Shown: positions 1-11,954, numbered from the stretch's first letter. The stretch: DNA of 64,000 nt from Gremmenia infestans (GCA_032629725.1 JAFEVB010000021.1:186001-250000); one strand, 5' to 3'. Numbers and translations are program-made. Notes: generated by a model from the sequence alone, not told the origin.

Positions 1-3000
1 TTTCTCCAGGCTCTTTCGTTCTTGCGACGGTTTTGCTGCTTCCGAACGATGTAGTTAGTAGCTTCATCTACCCATTCAACACATCGGTCGACGAATGCTT
101 TCAAGCTTGGAAGTGACTTTAGGTCGTAGGGGATGCGCTCCCCCTCGTTAAGAAGGGACTTTAGTGCTTTGAGAGGAGGTGTCGCTTGCTCTTCAAGTAT
201 TGCCTCTACCTTCTCCTCCCACTGTTCTGGTAGTCGAGCCTTTTCGGCAACCTTCTCATACATAGCTTCGATTGCATCTTCTGTGCGACGATAATGAAGA
301 GCATGGTTGTTTCCGGCGTACCGCTGCTCTTGTGGCATTTGGCAGCATTCAAAGTTACCTGCATGAAGTAGACACATGACCTTGCCACTTGTGGTGCACT
401 TAAATCTTGAAAGGTAAGCGTACGCCTTGCAATGGGTACATTGATATTCCTCTTCAGGAACGTCTTCCTCGTCAATGACAAAGCCGATATGACAACGAGG
501 GCCAGCGCCTTCAATGGCATCGGTGATGACACATGGGCCTTCATGTTCTTTGTGCTTATCGAGGAAAACCTTTCGCTGAGCCGTTTCGCGATCTCGAAGA
601 CGTTCAAGCGCGGGTGCAAGCCATTTTGCAGTTTGGATTGTGATGACACCATTGGCACTGGCACCTTCGGCGGCAGTCCAGAGTAACTCATCATGAGAGA
701 AGCAGGGCTGTCGTCTAAATTGCTGCAAACGTTCAACGCCTGCATCCCCAAATGGCTCCCAGTCATTGGGTGCGAAGTTAACAGCCTCGTTGAAATTGAA
801 CCCGTGATTGAAGCCGGCATGATACGCCTGGGGGAATGTGACCACAAACTGGCCGGCTCTTTGATCTAAGGCGTAGACTCTAACCCCAGCCTTCTTTAAC
901 TGTTCGGGCGTCAAGAGGGTTACCAGTTGGAAAAGAAGATCAGGTTGAGTCTCGAACAGTTCGGGAATTGCTTCTCGCATGGCATTCTCGAACTTATCGG
1001 CATCTTCTCCGGGAATACCGTACCACGTCTTCGTTGACCCGAAATGCTGATAATTGGCCGAATATGCATAATGATCCTCGTTGTGCCAACAGAAAGTCGA
1101 GAAGATCATTCCAATATACAACCAAGGAACAGTCATGCCAGAGATGTCAGACTTGATGTGTCGGAAGAGCGACTCCGGATGGAGTGGCGTGATGTTCAGG
1201 TTCCAAGGATCCGTCGAATATGGATCACGGGGATTCTTCTCGATCGTGGGGAAACCACTTCCGTGAGTTGTAGAATGAATGTCCGCTCCATATTCGACCT
1301 CGACAGTTTCTTCCAGGCTGGCCACAAGTCGCCAGAATTCTCGCTCGATATCGTCCTCCGTAACGGGGCGAGGGCAATTTAGGACAGGGTCGAAAGGCAT
1401 CTTGTTCTGGAAGTAACCTTCTTTGAAATCTGCTGCCTTTTCTTGGAATTGTTTTAGTGAATAGATTCCGCCTTCTTCGAATCCAAATTGACCGTCGCCG
1501 ACGAGACATCTCGGACAATGCCAATCGTAATCCGGTTTATGTGTGACTCGAGGATCAAGACAATACATGTGATAACCGAGATCGCATGACTCGCAGATTA
1601 GAATATTTCCCCGATCGTCATTCATTCCACAATTTTCACACTTCTGGTCAAACTCTAAGTCTAGATTCGGATCAAATATGGTTGGACTAGATTCGCTTAC
1701 CTCGCCGGGAGCAGACGAACGGTGCTCTCCTGGAATCCTTGGGGGTGTTGGTCGGAATAAGGTCATGTGCGATCCAGCCACAGTCGGTACCGCATCTGCA
1801 GGGTAAGCATTAGCCAGATCCTCATCACCAATCACAAGGCGAAGACAGGATGGTGGGAAATGCACAAAATGCATCCCTAGACCCCATCCTATCAATCACC
1901 GAAGCTTAAAAAAAAACTCCTATTGCGACCACAGGAAACCAAGAAACATTAATTTTGACATACCTTTCTTAAGACGCTTACTACGACGTCCGCCACTTTC
2001 ACTATCATCACCTGGAGGTTGGCTGTCTTTTCGCGATCGTGAGTCAAGGCTATCGTGACTGAGCTGTCGTTTCAATAGGGGATTTGACGTAAAACCGTTC
2101 ACAACAGGAGCCGAGCTAAGAGCTGAAGGCCTGTACTCTGGAGTATTTTTTGCTGAAGACATTGGGCTGTCGAATGGTGGTCGTCTTGGTGGTGTGAAAC
2201 TACGTTCTTCTCGCTCCCGCCTGTTAATACTTACTGGTGTGAATGTCGCCTGAGTTGTGTTGACGGGTGTGAAGCCAGCATTGACTGGTGTGAACCCTGA
2301 AGAGACGGGTTGCGGCTGAGGTGGGGGAGGAGTTGGAGCGGCAGCGGCTGGAGACTCAAGCATTGGGATATTCTTCATGCCCTTCTCGAACTCGTCTTTC
2401 ATAGAAGCATTGAGCGCATCCGAAGCTCTTATGATGGGAGACTCGCCTCTGAGGCTTGACGGCGTATGCTGGTGCGATTTCTTCATGGGAGAATTTGCGG
2501 GAGAAGGCGTCAGAGGACCTCCGTATTCGAATTCCAGCTGTTGATGTACGCCAGGCTTTGCCTGTCGAAGGTATTCCTCGTAAGGGAAAAGCCATCGCTG
2601 GTACGAGTTCTTGAGTGACGTTGACAACGATGACATGATCTTCCCACTGTAGCCCAAGTCTCGCCCAATCTCCGCCCACTTCTTGAGTCTGCATACTTTC
2701 TCGAAGCCTCCTCTTGTCTCCACCGCTTTCTTAAGTTTATATAAATCGAGAGGCCGTTTATCAACGCTTGGAAATCGATTGAGGTTGGTTCCATGTTGCC
2801 TATGAAATTTGGCCAGTTGATCGAGATATGTGAGGTTCGCACGAGTGCCTGGTAAGATGCGTTAGAATTTTGAAGTGATGTCCATGGTTACACTGCAATT
2901 TCTGGGACTTACTGCCTTCAACCGAGTTCAACTCTTGTTTTCGTGTACGAAAGTGAAACCGCTGTAAAAAGTCAATAATCCGCTCGAAGTGAATAACAAG

Positions 3001-3475
3001 AAGGCTGCGAAAGTGAAGTGCAAAAGATATGTTGTAAAGTTGTAATAAGGAGCTATAGGACACGGCCACGTACCTCTGTGTCGATTGCAAAGTCTGGTTT
3101 CCACGCATCGGGAGGGATAATCTTGCAGATACCGAATTTCGACGCCTCCGGAGCAATCTTCTTCATATATTCGAATGGATCTTTGAATTCCTCGTCCGTA
3201 GGTCTATATGTTGGCGCCTCTTGCAGCCCATGGGGTCGTATCTTTTTGGTCGACTCTCGACTAGCTGTTGCCTGTCCCCTCCTCTCGACACTGGTCAAAT
3301 CTAGAGGAAGGGAATGCATCGCGCTTAGGGGCAGCGGCGCGGCGGCGGGATTATTCGAGTTGCCGTTTCCACTCGGCTTTCCTCGAGTTGACGTCGCATT
3401 GCTGTTCGTACCACTTGCGGGCGAGGCTCGCATCGTAGTATTCGAAGCCGCCGTTGTCATCGGTACCTGCACCAT
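1..3475 (-). CDS. KDM5/JARID1-type histone H3K4 demethylase (3' end cut by window)
   Basis: Nuclear Fe(II)/2-oxoglutarate lysine demethylase of the KDM5 (Lid2-like) family, expected to remove methyl groups from H3K4. Exons read as 3475-3074, 2961-2913, 2848-1964 and 1795 to beyond base 1, with GT-AG junctions that keep frame. Domains in order: JmjN (about residues 90-134, ending just before intron 1), ARID (about 150-250, with FEKVCRLKKWAEIGRDLGY), a Pro/Ser-rich linker, a C4HC3 PHD finger (from about residue 498, CENCGMNDDRGNILICESC), JmjC, then a C5HC2 zinc finger near 870-930. The JmjC iron ligands are present: HNED gives H683 and E685, and the distal His is H771 in YHAGFNHGFN. The family usually continues with PLU-1 and further PHD fingers, which would lie outside the window. 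The ATG at 3475 is the first one in frame with JmjN. It is divergent from SLX1. Confidence 0.93.
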
Positions 3476-4783
3476 GTTGACGGTATGGAGTAGGCGACAA
3501 AGTTTCGGGGGTGTTCGTGTAGACGAGTCAAGTGATCGCAGGTCGTAGGTATCAAATTATAGGCATCGAATGAATGGATGGGTGGTAGAACAGTAATATT
3601 CCGTCCAGCAGGTCTGTTGGTCGGCACCTTTCCCCTCGTACGTCTACGGCAAGAACGATCAAGTGCATGCGCAGGATGGAAAGAGCTACGGCATATTATT
3701 ACAATCGCATGCGAGGAAGGCAATCCGGTCGAAGGTCCGGTCCAGAGAGTGTGTGGTCGGTCGCGGTCGTAGTGGGTGAGAGTCGATTAAGTGGTGTATA
3801 TCTCGCGGGATGAGCGTTTTCGATATTGGAGGAGACGAGACGCACTCGTGGCGTGGCTTTCTTCTACGGCATGTTGGTTTAGCAGCGAGCACTAACGAAA
3901 GCGGAGCGCATACGCTGTACTGTACTGCACATCACATCCCTGCCCGCCCGAACAGAAATATAAATCCACGAGACGCCTTGAGATATAATTACAATTAACC
4001 TGATTCATTAGAAGAGTTCTAAATATTGAATTCTTCTTTACCATTGCACGACATCCATCAATGTCGTGGTAGTGTCTTTCTCCCCACTTACTCATCCTCA
4101 GCTTTGCTTTTTTTCCAGCTTCAACAAGGCGATATTTTGGCGATTGATACTGCCAGGATATGCTCGGTACCCTAGCAGCCTGAATCAGGCACACATCAGC
4201 TAACGAACCAATGAGAGAACAGGTGTCGTCGGCTTGAGGAATACGTCCGGCGGTCCGTGACGCTTCGAGAAAGCGTGTCAGGTGATGAAGGATAGAATGA
4301 GAGAGAAGTGAGGGGCTTGCCGGTATACTGTACACCTTAATAATTAGATAAGAGGATCATCAAATTGTGTGTATCTAAAGGAATTGACACCCAAGATAGC
4401 AAAATTGTGGAAACTTCAATGGAGCCCTAAATCACTACCGCTTCAGGACAGCTTGAACGGATTGATAGAAGTATATCTTAGAAGAGTCCGGAACAATGCT
4501 TGGTAAGTGTTCTTCATTTCCTACATTTACATTTATGGAAGCTGGCCGAGGTAACGCGTGCCTTAAGTTCCGGATGCGGAACCCTGTTCGTCTGATAACA
4601 GGCCCCTGCTTCCGCTGTTTCAATCTTAAAATAACGTACCTCTCTGGAAGAAAAGCGGCACTCATTTTCACTGACTAGCAATGCCCTAACAAATCGGATA
4701 AATTAGTGCTGCTTTGTCCGTTTACCTTTGATCGATAAGGAGAACGTCGCCTGCAACATCATTAACAACAACAGAGCCTCAAC
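3476..4783. other. Divergent intergenic region between the KDM5 gene and SLX1
   Basis: About 1.3 kb separating two divergent start codons. I see no convincing coding sequence: the open frames here carry no recognisable domain and overlap each other on both strands. It must hold both promoters and 5' UTRs. One ACGCGT hexamer lies on the SLX1 side. Confidence 0.6.
4554..4559. promoter_or_regulatory. ACGCGT (MCB-like) hexamer upstream of SLX1
   Basis: The palindrome ACGCGT, the MluI cell-cycle box bound by MBF-type factors in yeasts, occurs 225 bp upstream of the SLX1 ATG and again inside SLX1 intron 1 (4936-4941). The match is exact, but such hexamers also occur by chance, so function is inference. 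Confidence 0.3.
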
Positions 4784-6222
4784 ATGCCCATGGATCGCCC
4801 CATCCCAGCTTTTTACTGCTGCTACCTCTTGAGATCTACTGTTCGACACGGTAGTGTATATGTAGGCTCGACTCCAAATCCAGGTGAGCTTCTATAAATT
4901 TATCCGAAAACCTGAAGGCGCGTAGAACACTACCAACGCGTTTTATAGTACGGCGGCTGAAGCAACACAATGGGCTAGCCAAAGGGGGCGCTGTACGAAC
5001 CTCAAAGAAGACCTTGCGACCGTGGGAAATGACATGTATAGTTACTGGCTTTCCAAGCCATATTGCCGCTCTACAATTCGAGTGAGTCTACCGGTCACGT
5101 GTAAAAAAAAACACGTGAGGCATTTCACTTCCAGTCTTCCTTGTGTCTCTAGTTGTTGGTAGCTCCTTGTTAGTCTCTTTTCTAAAGAAGACCACGAAAA
5201 CTTCCGCCATAATTATAATTGACATATCGCTCGGACTAACAATTCCTAGATGGGCCTGGCAGAACCCTCATATAACTCTTCATATCGCCCCAGAAGAGCG
5301 ACTCCAACGAGCAACACAAAAGAAACGATCAGGCCAGCCAAAGCGACCTCGTCACTCTGTTCCATCCCTCCTCTCAAATCTCCACGTACTCCTTCGATCG
5401 CCATCATTTTCACGATGGCCTTTAGAGCTGCGATTCTTTTCCGCGGATGTTCATAACGCATGGACCAAATGGACCAAAGTGACAGCTGAGTCAATACGAG
5501 ATTCTATACCAATCATCCAAGATTTCTCGCCTGTGGATACAATATCGTCCGGAGACGAAAGTGCCAGCAACCTAAAGAACAAGAAGAGAAAGACGACCCA
5601 TGGCATAGCTGCATTACCCATTGACTACACCAACCAGAAGACGCACGTTGAGATAGGAAAAGAAATCGTCGAGTTCGAGCGGGAAGGCTCATGTACCATC
5701 TGCAAACGCAATCTCGAGCACGATGCAGGCATCTACACCATATGTCCAAGCCCAGGCTGCGAGTCCGTCACGCATTTGACTTGCTTGAGCAAGCATTTCC
5801 TCCATGGCGACGAAGAGACATTAGTGCCGATAAAAGGCCACTGTCCCAGCTGCGACACAGAGTTAAGATGGGTTGACGCTGTGAAGGAATTAAGCTTACG
5901 GATGAGAGGCCAAAAAGAAGTCGAGAAGCTTTTAAAGGTGAAGAGGGCCAGGAAAACAAAAGGTTCAGCATCACAAGTCGCTGTCGAATCTTCAGATGGG
6001 GAGGATGATGAAGATGAGATCATGAAAGAATTCGTTCCTGGGACGCAAGGAATGGTTGCCGATGATTGGCGCGCTATTGACGATTCAGATGGCTCAGATG
6101 CCGAGTCTATTACAAGTAATGTTTCCCTCGCAAAGGCGACATCGCTACATGCTAGCAAGTCTGGTGTTCTTGGGACAGTTATTGAGGATAGTGATTGGGA
6201 TGATATGGACGTCTTGGACTAA
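4784..6222 (+). CDS. slx1: Structure-specific endonuclease subunit SLX1
   Basis: Catalytic subunit of the SLX1-SLX4 endonuclease, which cuts branched DNA such as 5' flaps, replication forks and Holliday junctions in the nucleus. Exons 4784-4883, 4949-5081 and 5250-6222 splice in frame to 401 residues. The N-terminus has the GIY-YIG nuclease fold in its SLX1 form (FYCCYLLRS then VYVGSTPNP), followed by RRLKQHNG with the catalytic-type Arg and QFEWAWQNP with the catalytic Glu. The C-terminal half has the SLX1 RING-like zinc finger (CTICKRNL, a Cys/His-rich middle, GHCPSCDTELRW) and an acidic tail. Length and domain order are usual for the family. The long open frame covering most of the gene begins inside intron 2 and should not be used as the start; the ATG at 4784 restores the nuclease N-terminus. 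Confidence 0.95.
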
Positions 6223-6955
6223 AATTTATACCCAAATGCTGTTATAATCCCTCATACCCGTAATCCAAAGTAGATCACGCTCTTTCTCTCTCCAACATTT
6301 CAAACATCCCTTCGACCTGGAACAGAAGGCCCGCCGATTATTTAAGTAATAGAATGCTTCCCAGAAGAGCGAAATTGGCAACAGCCTTTTTCAGACACAA
6401 TATCGTGAAGATGTGAGGCAAGCAAGGGTTAGAAAGCAATCCACTTGAAAGCACGAATGTTTTGTTGCACGTCGCACCCTAAAAATCAGAACTCTCTGCC
6501 AAGGTAATCTTACTTTTCGAGGACCCCCGGGATATCACGCGCGAAGTGCACGCAGCAAGATGAGTGAGTCAACAAGAAATTCGGGTTCCAGATGAACCAG
6601 TGTAGCTAAAAGTTCGACTACTGTAGAAATCGACATCCGAATAAAGGTCTAGGTATGCTTCTCTATACTAGCTTAGATAAAGTCGTGTAATAGTAGTCTT
6701 CTATACTAGGCTAGCATCTATATAAGAAGATATATAAGCAGAGTGAAGTAGACAGTAGAACCAACGATATAATAACTTCTAAAGATCTAACTAAAAGAAA
6801 AGAGGGTATAATCCTCATATAGGTATACAGCTTATGCTAGATGCGGGGTCGGTCACGTGAAAAGTGATGTATCCATTTCCTGATCCTCTGATCCTGACAT
6901 TCTCTCAGGCTATACTCGACTCTCCTCCGCTCAGACTCCCTTTTCGCATCAGCAT
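6223..6955. other. SLX1 downstream region with a RIP-like AT-rich patch
   Basis: No gene recognised. At about 6650-6840 the sequence switches to TA-rich DNA full of tata and cta-type words (ctatactagcttagataa and similar), the same texture as the RIP-mutated transposon block at 35.8-48.8 kb. I read it as a short, unidentifiable RIP relic. Confidence 0.45.
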
Positions 6956-7875
6956 CTACTCCAAGTACTGCTGAACAGTCTGATTATAAGCGGCGCGAAC
7001 GGGTCCGAGTGGCAACTCGACGTCTTCGTCTAAGTGTTGATCCAAGGACTTGACGATGAGGGTAGGAAGCGCATCGATTTCCGTGAAGTACTTTTCGGCG
7101 ATCTGCTCCTGAGCGTCAGTGCCCGACGCCCATTTCTGCACGAGGGCATTGCTGCTCTCGGTAGTGGAGGCCTTAGAGGCAGCCATGCCCTATTCCTATT
7201 CGCTTTTCACTGTCTTGCTGCGGATAAGGCGAAGGAACATTTCAAGTTCCCGCATGATAAGGACCCGAGGAAGATCATTCTTGATATTGGCGCTGAAGGC
7301 CCCAGGGCTCGGTCTCACGGCGCGGGTGATGATCTCCTCCCAAGCCTTGCTGGGGTTGGGGACGTCGTTGGCGAGAAGCCAGGCATCGATGCCCATGGAT
7401 GCGTTCAGGGTAGACTTGTTGCCAGTGAAATTGGCAAACAAGGTAGCGACATCGCAGGTGTATTTGTTGCGGGTGGAGGTTGCGCCAGTGCTATCTTTGA
7501 AGGTCGTTCCGTTCAACTGGTTGCCATAGACATAGAATGGGATCGGCGTTCCGTCGGTAAGACAAAGCTTTCGATGTTTGGTGCAAACGAGTTCTCCGTG
7601 CTCGTCCTTCTTCAGGGCTTAGGAAACAACAGGAGGAAGTTTCTGGGCTTGTTGTCGATGAGCGGGGGCGAGCAGATGAGACGGCTCTTCCCGGCGTCGG
7701 TGTCGTACATGAGAAGATGGCTCCCGTCATGAGCGATGTTCCTACTATCTCCAACGACAAGTTCTAAGGTGCCGGCCTTCAAATGCTGATATAGCGTCCA
7801 GACGGTCGTTTCGGGTGCCAAGGCGAATTCGGTGTATCCAGGAGCTGGTTTATAGGGTTCCCCTAGACCCAGGAT
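6956..7875 (-). pseudogene. Decayed protein gene of unknown family with RIP-type stops
   Basis: Three open segments on the minus strand (about 7860-7612, 7600-7196, 7186-6956) read as one protein broken by lesions. Segments two and three are in the same frame, separated only by GAA-TAG-GAA-TAG-GGC; both TAG codons are what C-to-T change of CAG would give. Segments one and two are out of frame near 7615, and a TGA precedes segment one near 7885. The encoded protein has hydrophilic stretches such as YKPAPGYTEF and PSKAWEEIITRAV, and an acidic C-terminus (DQHLDEDVELP). I recognise no domain. RIP acts on duplicated DNA, so an intact paralogue may exist elsewhere. The alternative, a live gene with unusual introns, is less likely because no fitting splice sites remove the paired TAGs. 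Confidence 0.5.
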
Positions 7876-8741
7876 TCATTTTCCCTGTCGCTAGTTCCGT
7901 TTTAGTTTACGGACGTGTACAACTGCTGCTTTGACCTGAGCTGTGGGTAAGCGTACCTAAGCTAAGGGTGAACATGCCTGACCAGAGCCTAAGCAGATCC
8001 AGAGCAAAGACTTAGCACGCGCTGAGCTAGCTTTCGTATTATGATGTAGAGCCTACCGTATACTTTTCTCTTCGTAGTTGTCTTACTTAATAAAATCTTT
8101 ATATTAATGCTCTAATGAACCGTAACAGCTCCCCCTCCTGGATAAGCGCCCTATTTCCCAATTGCTCAACGCGGTAGGCACATGGGTGGAAACAACTTCT
8201 CTCTCAGTATTTCAAGGCAGGGGTTGATACGCTTCTGGCGTAATGGTTACCGCGAGCTACACATATATGCATCCCAAGTGATTCCTCTGACTTGACATCC
8301 GACGAGTTGGGCGCCAGGCATCTCGAGCGTTTCTTCATCAGTTCTGAGCAATAAATTCACCTTGGCATAAATTCTTTCGTGATACGGGCGGTTGGCAGAA
8401 GCTTTATATGTCGCCACAAATATATTCGTGTTCCAGCCCAAGTAGCCCCTAATATCAGGTTATTCCGTCCATTTGTGCGCAAGTGAAAGTGGTCGATCAG
8501 GACCAGACAGGAACTCTGTCATTTTGATATCTAAGCGTAGACTAGTACAATTAATTCTGATCGATAACAATCCCGAGATCTCGAGGCTCTCCCAGCGACC
8601 GAGAACCTTTCGGTATCATATTGTAAGTAGACGATGTCCTAGTTCCTACCCCTGAAGACCTAATTTGGACGGTGCAGGTCTCGGAATAAACAACTTTCCT
8701 GCCATTTTTTTTATCATCCAACAACGCTGAAAGGACAAGGA
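7876..8741. other. Intergenic stretch without a recognised gene
   Basis: Contains mixed-composition sequence with an AATAAA-bearing AT-rich patch near 8090-8120 followed by a C-rich run. I considered an LTR remnant but found no partner repeat. A GTAAGT near 8630 could be the donor of an upstream exon of the next gene; I could not define that exon. Confidence 0.4.
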
Positions 8742-9238
8742 GTGGGATCAATTCTGACCGTGGAATGGATCGCGGACTGCTTGGATGATGGGCATCCTCT
8801 TGTGGGTGATTATGTCAAGGTTATCCATTTCTCCACCAGCGGCATGCTTGACGTTCAGAACTTGCGAACAGGACGAAACTGTTCCCTTGAATGGGAGGTC
8901 ATGTTTCCACTGCCGCATTATGGGACGTGCCATCACCACAACCAGGCTGTGGGGACCTGTCGCTGCATTTACGAGAGATATGATGAGTTCGTGGTATGTC
9001 TCGATAATAAGGTCTTTGACTACCTAGGTTTGGAGGATTACTGACTCGAGTAACAATCAAGAAGCGGCGTCCATACCGGACCCTTGAACCCACTAATTAC
9101 GTGGACTTCTTCGAATCAGACAATCCGTACACACGGCAAAGGCAGATTGTCGGCGCCATTCTGAAAGTCACGCATAAACCACAAGATTCAGGCCTCCACG
9201 ATAAGCTTGGCTTGGTATTGAAGTGGACGACTTGGTAA
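8742..9238 (+). CDS. Cys-rich protein of unrecognised family, copy 1 (5' end unresolved)
   Basis: Paralogue of the gene at 10150-10668. Two exons can be followed: up to 8993, then 9062-9238, joined by a 68-nt intron (GTATGT...CAAG) at the same place and phase as in copy 2. Shared features in order are IL-x-V-x-W, VGD-x-VK, LRTG, FP-x-P-x-YGTC and C-x-CIYE. Copy 1 has CHHHNQAVGTCRC where copy 2 has CSCAQGECHC. The second exon is longer than in copy 2 and ends VLKWTTW-stop. No ATG lies in frame before the conserved region and the frame opens at a GTG, so a 5' exon is missing from this model or the gene has lost its start. Function unknown. The Cys/His cluster suggests metal binding, but this is only inference. 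Confidence 0.5.
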
Positions 9239-10149
9239 GAATACTAAGCTTTTCAAAGAACAGTTCCATGGTGCTGGTGGGGCCAAACTTGAGAACTGGA
9301 GCCACGGGTCGTATACTGGATAGCGTTAAAAATGGGCAATATCAGGAGGATCTGCGGCTGTGATAACAAAGGTGTTACTGCAAGTATGTTGACTTTGATA
9401 AGAGCATGGCGTTCTTTAAGTAATTATTCAGGGTTGAACAGCCGGACATTACGGACGAATAGGAACGTTATTGCTGTATGTTAGGTGGAGAGGCCTTGGA
9501 ATCTCTTCTTATTACATGTCACCGCATCCAAACTTAAATGGACAATCTTACTCTACACTTCAAAACTATCAGCCACAGACCTTCATCGCTTGCTAAAAGG
9601 GGGGCAGCCAATAGAACCCTTCTGAGTGAAGGATGTTTTGGCAAGTCAACTTGTTCGTTTCGATCAAGCCCTTTCAGATCTGTTTTGATTTCGACAAAGA
9701 GAGTGTTCTGCAGCGTTGAGTCGTTTCGGTCACACCGACTGATGACAGTTTATGTCTTTACCTTGAGGGGTCTAGTTTCAAACACATGAAGATGGTGGGC
9801 ATGTATAAGAAAGTTAAAGCTAGTGCTTCAAGTATATTGGCGCGTTTCTAAGTCCTTCGAAGAAAAGAAAAGCTCACATGGGTATGTTACAGATGACCCC
9901 AAGGGCGGACTGCTGTCTCCCACATTCTGTTTGCCTTATGTTCGTTCCCGGCAACCCATGTTTTTGATTGCCATCCATCGTGGAGAATATATCCAATGCA
10001 TTTTCTTTCTGGAGAGCACTATTTCTTTCAATGGGGGAAGCAAGACTATATAAATGCAACTATTTCAGCATTCATCTCCTTGTCAGAGGGAGCTTTTCCA
10101 CACTTCCAGTCTTGTTTGAACAGAAAAACTGGCGAAACATCGCACCGAG
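9239..10149. other. Spacer between the two tandem paralogues
   Basis: No gene recognised. The open frames here (about 9538-9789 and 9823-10053) have no family resemblance and no clear splice partners. A donor-like GTAAGA directly at the end of copy 1 (9235) leaves open that copy 1 continues into this region. Confidence 0.4.
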
Positions 10150-10668
10150 ATGTCTGTCACAACAGAACTTGATGCTATGGACGGCCTAAATCCATCCACA
10201 TCAACGCCCACCAGCCTAAAAACTACAATTTTAGACCCCACGACTCTCGAAAGACGGCAGGAAGATGCCATACTTGTGGTACAGTGGTGTTTTCTATCTC
10301 CTGGAAACAGACCTGCTGTCGGTGATCACGTCAAACTTTTGGGATTCACGGACTCCGACGGCGTCAAAGTCGAAAGCCTTCGAACAGGAGAGCAGTTCAT
10401 CGTACAATGGAGAATCGTATTCCCGGTACCATTCTACGGTACTTGTAGCTGCGCTCAGGGAGAATGCCACTGCATCTATGAGCCCTTCGATATGTTCCAG
10501 GTTTATTTCAGCAACCTCAAATTTGCGCTTACTATTACTAATGCTTATTGTTCTACATAGGCTCGAGAAGCCAAACGTGAGGATACAGTGATCATCAAGC
10601 CCACGGTACAAGACAGTGTCAGTGTAACTTGGACGCGGAATGGTCAACGGCCCAACGCTATTCTGTAA
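10150..10668 (+). CDS. Cys-rich protein of unrecognised family, copy 2
   Basis: Exons 10150-10500 and 10561-10668 give 152 residues. The 60-nt intron starts GTTTAT, ends ACATAG and has a CTAAT-type branch site. The N-terminal ~40 residues are Ser/Thr-rich. The core (about 45-117) carries VGDHVKLLGF, ESLRTGEQF, VFPVPFYGTCSC and CHCIYEPFDMF, shared with the gene at 8742-9238. The short C-terminal exon ends RPNAIL. No signal peptide or membrane segment is seen. The conserved Cys pattern (GTC-x-C ... C-x-CIYE) looks structural. I do not recognise the family. The conserved intron position in both copies supports real genes descended from a tandem duplication. Confidence 0.65.
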
Positions 10669-11522
10669 ACACAAATACTTTTTCCATCGTCCCAAGGTCG
10701 CTTAGTAAACTCGCCGCTTCGACTCAGGCGCTAATCACCCTTCGCTCACCCCCATATCGCTCTACTAATAATGATGATAGATGGTAGGCTCGTAAGTAAG
10801 CGTTGGGACTCCACGTGTTGAGATGATCTCGACCTTTCCTAACGCTTCTCTGAGTCTCATACTGCGAATCAGAATCAAAGAGTATGATTATATCGATTAC
10901 GAGATCAACATTAACGAGAACCCTAAGAACCATCCTATTGAACACTCAAACGAGCGTAGTTCGAAGCGTTCTAGTTAGAGTGTGCTCTTTTAACCGCTTG
11001 GTATAAGTTTCGTCGAGCTTCTGAGACTCCTTCCTCACCATGGTTTCCTTAGGGCCCCATTTAGAATAGAACCCAAATCATTTTGTGTTCGTCTCGAAAA
11101 TAAAAACTCTATTATGATTAGGGCGCTACACCACAAAGGTTTGCTAGTCTGATTGTAAGGACGATGAAGAGGTACCGTTCCTGTTCCCGACCAGTCCTTC
11201 GCATTCCGCGAGGAGCAACTTCACGGATGTGACTAGCGCCTCTTCGTACAATTTCTGCTCAGGATGTTGTGTTGGATGTCAGAGGGAGAAGCGCCTTGCA
11301 GAGGAGCTGACCTTCGAAGATCTTTTTATATAGCCACGGGACTACTCCACCAATGACTCTCTTAGGGCACTATACCTTCGTAAGTTTATCATCTATTAAT
11401 TTAGTTCTGACTCTAAGGTCTTGTTCCAATTCGTCAGTTGAAAATATTGTGTTGGTGATTGAATTTTTTGTTGGTGATCGAAGTTCGAGGCTGCAGATAT
11501 TCGTTTTGACTAGGTACTCGTA
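10669..11522. other. Intergenic stretch left of the MITE
   Basis: No gene recognised. The open frames are short, on both strands, and lack domains. Composition becomes AT-rich toward the right end, where the transposon-like element begins after a TA dinucleotide at 11521-11522. Confidence 0.45.
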
Positions 11523-11954
11523 ACCGCCCAGTCTTGCTAACCGCCCAAGCAAAAAACCCGCACTTTTTATTCTAAAAACTATAACTGTAAAATAGCTTTA
11601 TAGAATTTAATAAAATTAAAATTCAACTGTATATTATGAAGACGCTATTGTAAATTTAAGTACGATTATATGGTATATCTTTTGATCTCTTTAATTTAGA
11701 ATAGTAATTTTTAATTAAAATTTAGAGACTTCCTTTGGCGATATGCTCTATAAAAACAGCCTAAATATTGATATTTTATAAATATTTTATCTATTATAGT
11801 TCTATTAATGAATTCTTTTACATCATAAGTATAATCGTATCTTTTTTTTGTATTTACACTGTTATAGGTAAGTATTTATCTTAATAAAAATTCAATATAT
11901 TAAAGTCGCAAAAATCGGATTTTTTTGGTTGGGTGGTTAGTAAAGCTGGGCGGT
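11523..11954. mobile_element. 432-bp MITE-like element with ~40-bp inverted repeats and TA target duplication
   Basis: The left end reads ACCGCCCAGTCTTGCTAACC and the right end, reverse-complemented, reads ACCGCCCAGCTTTACTAACC. The match continues through CCCAA-x-CAAAAAA, so the terminal inverted repeats are about 40 bp (11523-11562 and about 11913-11954). Each contains the subrepeat AACCRCCCA near its end. The element is flanked by TA on both sides (11521-11522 and 11955-11956), the target site of Tc1/mariner/Fot1-type transposons. The interior is very AT-rich and has no open frame, so it is non-autonomous and probably RIP-mutated. Most differences between the two ends are C/T or G/A. Confidence 0.8.

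Noticed and set aside
206..847. 213-codon open frame on the minus strand
   Set aside because: It is an out-of-frame shadow of exon 4 of the KDM5 gene and starts with a non-ATG codon.
3018..3548. 176-codon plus-strand open frame
   Set aside because: Antisense to the JmjN-coding exon of the KDM5 gene; no domain.
7034..7732. 232-codon plus-strand open frame
   Set aside because: Antisense to the RIP-type pseudogene; starts without ATG and resembles no protein, while the minus strand reads like one.
7900..8140. Possible LTR ending TAACAG after an AATAAA-bearing patch
   Set aside because: No second copy, no primer-binding site and no target duplication found in the window.
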